Source: Frankiales bacterium (GTDB lineage: Bacteria > Actinomycetota > Actinomycetes > Mycobacteriales > SCTD01). Taken from it: DNA of 9,588 bases. This document shows positions 6,243 to 9,588 of the stretch, piece by piece. Below the pieces are notes generated by a model. It saw only the letters and a program-made list of their open reading frames with translations. It was not told the origin of the DNA and made no database searches. Position 1 is the first letter of the stretch. Every line of letters starts with the position of its first letter. Position numbers and translations under genes: made by a program. The stretch is from positions 1-9,588 of the forward strand of contig SCTD01000326.1 of the NCBI GenBank assembly GCA_004299215.1. The letters run 5' to 3'.

Positions 6243-6830
6243 TCACTTCTCCTGGGGGTCGGTCGTGGTCGAGCCTTGCTTCGCCAGATCGTGCAGCGCG
6301 GCCCACCGGATGTCCGGCGTTCCGTGCGAGTGGTCCTCCGGCAGGTCGTCGAGCCGCTCGCCGCAGTCGGCGCACAGCCCGCCGCAGTCCTCCCGGCAGA
6401 GCGGTGTGAGCGGGAGTGCGAGCACCACCGCGTCACGCAGCACGGGTTCGAGGTCGAGCAGGTCGCCCTCCATCCGCGCCAGGTCCTCGTCGTCGTCGCC
6501 CGCCTCGCTCTCGGGGTAGGCGAACAGTTCCTGCAGGTCGACCGTCAGCTCGTCGCTGACGGCCTCCAGGCAGCGACCGCACTCCCCCGTCAGCGGGACG
6601 GTGGCGACGCCGCTCACCAGCACGCCCTCCATGACCGACTCGAGCCTGAGATCCAGGTCGATCTCGGCGCCGGGGGGCACTCCGATGAGCTCGACCCCGA
6701 GGCCGTCGGGCGCGGGAGCGGGGAACCGCACCTCTCGCATCGATCCCGGTCGGCGCCCGAGCTCGCGGGTGTCCACGACGAGGGGCTTGCGGGGATCGAG
6801 GCGGTGCTGCGACTTCCTGTTCTCGGGCAC
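6243..6830 (-). CDS. DUF177 / YceD family protein
   Basis: This 195-residue protein belongs to the YceD (DUF177) family, which is nearly always encoded directly upstream of rpmF and has been linked to 23S rRNA or 50S-subunit accumulation in bacteria and plastids. The biochemical role is not settled. The family core is visible: CGRCLEAV (Cys84, Cys87), an acidic stretch (GDDDEDLARMEGDLLDLEP), then LPLTPLCREDCGGLC and ADCG (Cys145, Cys149, Cys153, Cys156) and a final DIRWAALHDL. The cysteines could form a zinc site. GTG 6830–6828 is chosen because GAAGG lies 6 nt upstream and a promoter candidate sits at 6866–6894. It is the first gene of the operon with rpmF, rnc and mutM. Confidence 0.92.
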   Translation of the reverse strand: MPENRKSQHRLDPRKPLVVDTRELGRRPGSMREVRFPAPAPDGLGVELIGVPPGAEIDLDLRLESVMEGVLVSGVATVPLTGECGRCLEAVSDELTVDLQELFAYPESEAGDDDEDLARMEGDLLDLEPVLRDAVVLALPLTPLCREDCGGLCADCGERLDDLPEDHSHGTPDIRWAALHDLAKQGSTTTDPQEK

Positions 6831-6865
6831 GACGAACCTTCAGGGTCGAAAGAAGACCGTCCACG

Positions 6866-6894
6866 AGGGTAGCGGACCGCGCCGCGGGGGTCGA
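6866..6894 (-). promoter_or_regulatory. Promoter candidate for the DUF177–rpmF–rnc–mutM operon
   Basis: On the minus strand TCGACC (6894–6889, four of six to TTGACA) is followed by exactly 17 nt and TACCCT (6871–6866), which fits TANNNT. The -10 ends 35 nt before the DUF177 GTG, leaving room for the GAAGG ribosome binding site. It sits just downstream of the hairpin that closes the preceding operon. Confidence 0.6.
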
Positions 6895-6904
6895 TCTCGT
6901 CCCG

Positions 6905-6967
6905 CTGCCCCGTTGCGTCCTGCTCAGAGGAGCACCTGCCCGCACGTCGTGCAGGACGCAAGGGCAG
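6905..6967 (-). terminator. Large hairpin at the end of the recG–rsmD–coaD–sepIVA-like operon
   Basis: TTGCGTCCTGC (6913–6923) pairs perfectly with 6951–6961 over 11 bp. The stem extends on the outer side by CTGCCC (6905–6910) with GGGCAG (6962–6967), leaving a 2-nt bulge at 6911–6912. The loop of 27 nt (6924–6950) is long for a simple terminator. The structure starts 13 nt after the stop of the SepIVA-like gene and ends before the next promoter. There is no U-run. A terminator is the simplest reading; an operator or RNA structure is possible. Confidence 0.55.
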
Positions 6968-6979
6968 GGGTACGGCGGG

Positions 6980-7417
6980 TCAGCCGCGGAGCTCGTCCAT
7001 CTCGGACGAGCCGGACAGCCGGGCGCGGCCCTTCTCGACCGCGGCGAGGGTCTTGGCGAGCACCACCTCGAAGTTGGCGAGCTTGCCGTCGACGTAGTCC
7101 TCGACCTCGTCGCGCATCGCGTCCGCCTGCTCCCGGGCCGTGGTCAGCAGCCGGTCGGCCTCGGCGCGCGCCTCGCGCAGCACGCTCTCCTTCTCGACCA
7201 GCCGGGTCCGCTCCGCCAGCGCCTCGGCCCGCAGCCGCTCCACCTCGCGCCGGCCCTCCTCGACGACCCCGTCGCGGTCGCCGAGCAGCCGCTGGGCGTC
7301 GTCGACGGCCGCGGGGACCAGCTCGCGCAGCTGCTGCAGCCGGCCGAGCACCTCGTCGCGGTGGACGACGGCGGAGGCCGACATCGGCAGCGTCCGAGCC
7401 GACTCGACGATCTGCAC
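6980..7417 (-). CDS. Short DivIVA/SepIVA-like coiled-coil protein
   Basis: The protein is 145 residues from GTG 7417. It shows the N-terminal motif ESARTLPMSASAVVHRDEVL, a long Arg/Glu/Ala coiled coil at about 20–115, and a C-terminal block EDYVDGKLANFEVVLAKTLAAVEKGRARL. These ends resemble the DivIVA-domain protein next to the DUF177 gene in mycobacteria (SepIVA, involved in septation and polar or septal envelope synthesis). That protein is about 245 residues, so this copy has a much shorter coiled coil. The start is uncertain. The family motif seems to begin earlier, and the in-frame residues GIQRVLDEL precede this GTG, but no ATG, GTG or TTG codes there. CTG at 7450–7448, 11 nt after the coaD stop, is an alternative. 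Position and tight spacing support an operon with coaD. Confidence 0.85.
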   Translation of the reverse strand: MQIVESARTLPMSASAVVHRDEVLGRLQQLRELVPAAVDDAQRLLGDRDGVVEEGRREVERLRAEALAERTRLVEKESVLREARAEADRLLTTAREQADAMRDEVEDYVDGKLANFEVVLAKTLAAVEKGRARLSGSSEMDELRG

Positions 7418-7461
7418 GAGCTCGTCGAGGACCCGCTGGATGCCGGCCAGGCGATCGCTCG

Positions 7462-7941
7462 TCAGGGGGCGGCCAGCCGCTCGGCGAGGGAGGTGAGCAC
7501 GCGCTCCGGCACCAGCTTCGAGACGTCGCCGCCGTACGTCGCGACCTCCTTGACCAGGCTGGAGGACAGGAAGGAGTAGAGCGGGTTGGTCGTCATGAAC
7601 ATCGTCTCGACGCCCGCCAGGCCGTGGTTCATCTGCGCCATCTGCAGCTCGTAGTCGAAGTCGCTGATCGCCCGCAGCCCCTTGACGATGACCGGGATGC
7701 CGTGCGCCTGGCAGTAGTCGACGAGCAGCCCGTGGAAGCTGTCGACCTTGACGTTCCCGTAGACGGCGGTGACGTCGGCGAGCAGCGCCATCCGCTCCTC
7801 GACCGTGAACAGGGAGGACTTCTTCTTGTTGATGAGGACCGCGACGGTGACCTCGTCGTAGATCTTGGAGGCTCGCTCGACGATGTCGAGGTGGCCGAGG
7901 GTCACCGGGTCGAAGGAACCGGGGCAGACGGCCCGTCTCAT
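7462..7941 (-). CDS. coaD: Phosphopantetheine adenylyltransferase (CoaD)
   Basis: CoaD transfers AMP from ATP to 4'-phosphopantetheine, giving dephospho-CoA, the penultimate step of coenzyme A synthesis. The 159-residue protein is of normal length. It has the nucleotidyltransferase signature CPGSFDPVTLGHLDI (residues 6–20, T-x-G-H at 14–17), KGLRAISDFDYE (88–99) with the pantetheine/ATP-contacting Arg90, and the YSFLSSSLVKE motif (122–132). ATG 7941–7939 is fixed by the conserved N-terminus and overlaps the rsmD stop in an ATGA arrangement, so translation is probably coupled. A longer in-frame start at 8091 lies inside rsmD and is rejected. The TGA at 7464–7462 is followed closely by the SepIVA-like gene. 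Confidence 0.97.
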   Translation of the reverse strand: MRRAVCPGSFDPVTLGHLDIVERASKIYDEVTVAVLINKKKSSLFTVEERMALLADVTAVYGNVKVDSFHGLLVDYCQAHGIPVIVKGLRAISDFDYELQMAQMNHGLAGVETMFMTTNPLYSFLSSSLVKEVATYGGDVSKLVPERVLTSLAERLAAP

Positions 7942-8498
7942 GCGGGCGACGCTAGCAGCGGGCCCCGGGCGTACCAGAGGGTGGCCTCGCCGTACCTGCG
8001 CTCGCGGACGGGCTCGTAGTCCCCGGGCCACGCGAGCGGGGCGTTGCGGGTCCGTCGCTCCACGACGACCACCGCGTCGTCGGCGAGCCACGGGACGAGC
8101 AGCTCGAGCGCGGGGACGACGTCGAGCTCGTACGGCGGGTCGAGCAGCGCCAGGTCGTAGCGGGGCTCGGGATCGATCTCCAGGAAGCGCTCCACCGGCT
8201 GGCCGACCACGAAGGCGCTCCGGAAGCCGAGGAGCTCGGCGTTGGCCCGCAGGACGGCGGTGGCGGCCGGGTCGGACTCGACCAGGGTGGCGCTCGCGGC
8301 GCCCCGCGACAGCGCCTCCAGCCCGAGCGCCCCCGAGCCGGCGAACAGGTCCAGCACCCGGGCGCCCTCGAGGTCGAGCAGGCTCTGCAGGCTGCTGAAG
8401 AGCCCCTCGCGCGCCCGGTCGGAGGTCGGCCGGGTCGTGGTCCCGTCGGGGACCTGCAGCCGGCGCCCGCGGGCGGTCCCGGCGATCACGCGCGTCAT
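7938..8498 (-). CDS. rsmD: 16S rRNA (guanine966-N2)-methyltransferase RsmD
   Basis: RsmD uses S-adenosylmethionine to methylate N2 of G966 (E. coli numbering) of 16S rRNA during small-subunit assembly. The 186-residue protein starts MTRVIAGTARGRRL, followed by TRPTSDRAREGLFSSL, the SAM-binding loop DLFAGSGALGLEALSRGA (50–67), the acidic ribose-contacting end of the second strand (VESDP, 73–77) and the catalytic DPPY (120–123). All are typical of the family, and the length is normal. ATG 8498–8496 lies 17 nt after the recG stop with only a weak TGGA upstream. A CAGACT -10-like element 7 nt before the ATG may give an extra leaderless start. The 3' end overlaps coaD by ATGA. The recG–rsmD–coaD order is common in actinobacteria. 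Confidence 0.96.
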   Translation of the reverse strand: MTRVIAGTARGRRLQVPDGTTTRPTSDRAREGLFSSLQSLLDLEGARVLDLFAGSGALGLEALSRGAASATLVESDPAATAVLRANAELLGFRSAFVVGQPVERFLEIDPEPRYDLALLDPPYELDVVPALELLVPWLADDAVVVVERRTRNAPLAWPGDYEPVRERRYGEATLWYARGPLLASPA

Positions 8499-8515
8499 GC
8501 GGTCCAGTCTGCCGG
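8498..8515 (-). promoter_or_regulatory. Possible internal leaderless-type promoter before rsmD
   Basis: On the minus strand the bases before and including the rsmD ATG read CCGGCAGACTGGACCGCATG. CAGACT (8511–8506) stands 7 nt before the start codon, as in leaderless transcripts. The block matches the plus-strand one at 4130–4148 except for one base each way. There is no clear -35. It could be an internal start for rsmD–coaD–sepIVA-like, or chance. Confidence 0.35.
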
Positions 8516-9588
8516 TCAGGCCTTGGCGAGGTACTCGGCGCGCTCCTCGTCGAGGACGTCGGCGACGGCCTGGGCGAGCGCCGGGTGCCGCTCCAGCGCC
8601 GGGTCGTCCGCCACGAGCCGCACCGCCTCGGCGCGCGCCTCGAGGATCAGCTCCTCGTGCTGGGCGAGCCGCAGCATCCGCAGCGACGACCTGCCACCGG
8701 ACTGGTTCTTGCCGAGCACGTCGCCCTCACGGCGCTGCTCCAGGTCGACCCGGGAGAGCGCGAAGCCGTCGTTGGTGGCGGCCACCGCCCGCAGCCGCTC
8801 CCCCGCCGGCGACTCCGGATCGACCTCGGTGACCAGCACGCACAGCCCCGGCGCGCTGCCCCGGCCGACCCGGCCGCGCAGCTGGTGCAGCTGCGAGACG
8901 CCGAACCGGTCCGCGTCGAGGATCACCATCACGGTGGCGTTCGGGACGTCGACGCCGACCTCGATGACGGTCGTCGCGACCAGCACGTCGACCGCGCCGC
9001 GGGCGAAGCGCTGCATGACGTCGTCCTTGGCGTCCGGGGCCATCCGGCCGTGCAGCGGCTCCACGCGCAGCCCGGCGAGCAGCTCGCCGGCCAGCAGCGG
9101 CAGCACCTCCTCGACGGCCGCCGCGGGGCGCCGGCCCTCCGCGTCCGGCTCCACGGGGCCGTCGGCGTCGCCGATGCGGGGGCAGACGACGAAGGCCTGG
9201 CGGCCGGCGGCCACCTCCTCGCGCACCTTCTCCCAGGTGCGGTCGAAGGCCCGTCCGGCGGTGCCCACGACGTGGGTCGAGATCGGTGAGCGTCCCTTCG
9301 GGAGCTCGGTCAGCGTGCTGACCTCGAGGTCGCCGTAGACCGTCATCGCGATGGTGCGCGGGATCGGCGTCGCGGTCATGACGAGCACGTGCGGAGGGGT
9401 GGCCCCCTTGGCCCGCAGGGCGTCACGCTGCTCGACCCCGAAGCGGTGCTGCTCGTCGACGACCACGAGCCCGAGGTCGTGGAAGTCGACGCCCTCCGAC
9501 AGCAGGGCGTGGGTGCCGACGACGATGCCCGCCTCGCCGCTCGCGGTCTCCGCGAGGGCCGCAGGGCGCGGCGGCGCGCCGTACGGCC
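8516..9588 (-). CDS. recG: ATP-dependent DNA helicase RecG (partial, C-terminal half)
   Basis: RecG is a superfamily 2 helicase/translocase that regresses stalled forks and processes branched recombination intermediates. The visible 356 residues run open from the window edge to TGA 8518–8516, about half of the usual 690–750. In order they show GIVVGTHALLSEGVDF, motif II VVVDEQHRFGVEQR, motif III MTATPIPRT, the linker GDLEVSTLTELPKGR, motif V VATTVIEVGVDVPNATV, motif VI QLHQLRGRVGRG, and the C-terminal LEQRREGDVLGKNQSG segment that matches the translocation-linked region. The wedge domain and Walker A lie off the window. A GTG within motif II (9466) is not a real start. It is the most upstream gene seen of the recG–rsmD–coaD–sepIVA-like run, 17 nt before rsmD. 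Confidence 0.97.
   Translation of the reverse strand, partial: PYGAPPRPAALAETASGEAGIVVGTHALLSEGVDFHDLGLVVVDEQHRFGVEQRDALRAKGATPPHVLVMTATPIPRTIAMTVYGDLEVSTLTELPKGRSPISTHVVGTAGRAFDRTWEKVREEVAAGRQAFVVCPRIGDADGPVEPDAEGRRPAAAVEEVLPLLAGELLAGLRVEPLHGRMAPDAKDDVMQRFARGAVDVLVATTVIEVGVDVPNATVMVILDADRFGVSQLHQLRGRVGRGSAPGLCVLVTEVDPESPAGERLRAVAATNDGFALSRVDLEQRREGDVLGKNQSGGRSSLRMLRLAQHEELILEARAEAVRLVADDPALERHPALAQAVADVLDEERAEYLAKA

Noticed and set aside
6239..6436. N-terminal extension of L32 to a start at 6436
   Set aside because: It lies inside the DUF177 gene in another frame. L32 begins MAVPKRKMSRSN, with a good ribosome binding site.
7942..8091. Fifty-residue N-terminal extension of CoaD
   Set aside because: It is Arg-rich shadow sequence inside rsmD. 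CoaD proteins begin directly before the PGSFDPVTLGH motif, at the ATGA overlap.
8516..9466. GTG at 9466 as the start of recG
   Set aside because: It falls within motif II (VVVDEQH), and conserved RecG sequence continues upstream to the window edge. The gene is simply cut off.
1..9588. A new defence, mobile or biosynthetic system
   Set aside because: No transposase, integrase, nuclease cassette, CRISPR repeats, toxin–antitoxin pair, tRNA or attachment site was seen. Composition is uniform and gene order is the usual actinobacterial housekeeping one.

Overview
The window is very GC-rich, uses GTG starts freely, and carries the housekeeping gene order recG–rsmD–coaD–(DivIVA/SepIVA-like)–DUF177–rpmF–rnc–mutM–acyP–smc. 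This order is familiar from high-GC Gram-positive bacteria (Actinomycetota). It is continuous here; as I recall, mycobacteria keep the two halves at separate loci. I cannot name the genus. Almost everything is on the minus strand, so transcription runs from high to low coordinates. I see no mobile element, CRISPR array, tRNA or rRNA, and no defence-type cassette.

Layout in the direction of transcription. (1) 9588–6980: recG (C-terminal half only, cut by the window end), rsmD, coaD and a short coiled-coil SepIVA/DivIVA-like gene. They are packed tightly (rsmD and coaD share ATGA) and are followed by a large hairpin at 6905–6967. (2) 6830–4413: DUF177 (YceD), rpmF, rnc and mutM, with gaps of 4 and 16 nt and one 8-nt overlap. 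A good promoter candidate lies at 6866–6894. The operon ends at a perfect 16-bp inverted repeat (4353–4392). (3) The only plus-strand gene, a 70-residue Cys-containing protein (4146–4358), converges on mutM and is divergent from acyP. (4) acyP (4128–3853). (5) A 66-residue coiled-coil protein (3708–3508) with its own promoter and terminator. (6) smc (3381 to the window edge, about 1127 residues, C-terminus missing).

The genes serve general cell maintenance: fork rescue and recombination (RecG), oxidative base repair (MutM), chromosome organisation (SMC), 16S rRNA methylation (RsmD), dsRNA and rRNA processing (RNase III), a 50S protein (L32), CoA synthesis (CoaD) and probably division or cell-wall growth (SepIVA-like). 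I do not see a convincing new multi-gene system.

The items worth a second look are small. They are a symmetric divergent promoter between acyP and the zinc-ribbon-like gene, with the two GTG starts 18 bp apart; a near copy of one side of it upstream of rsmD; two uncharacterised small proteins; a three-copy 9-residue repeat at the end of RNase III; an L32 protein with an altered zinc site; and strong inverted repeats at operon ends.
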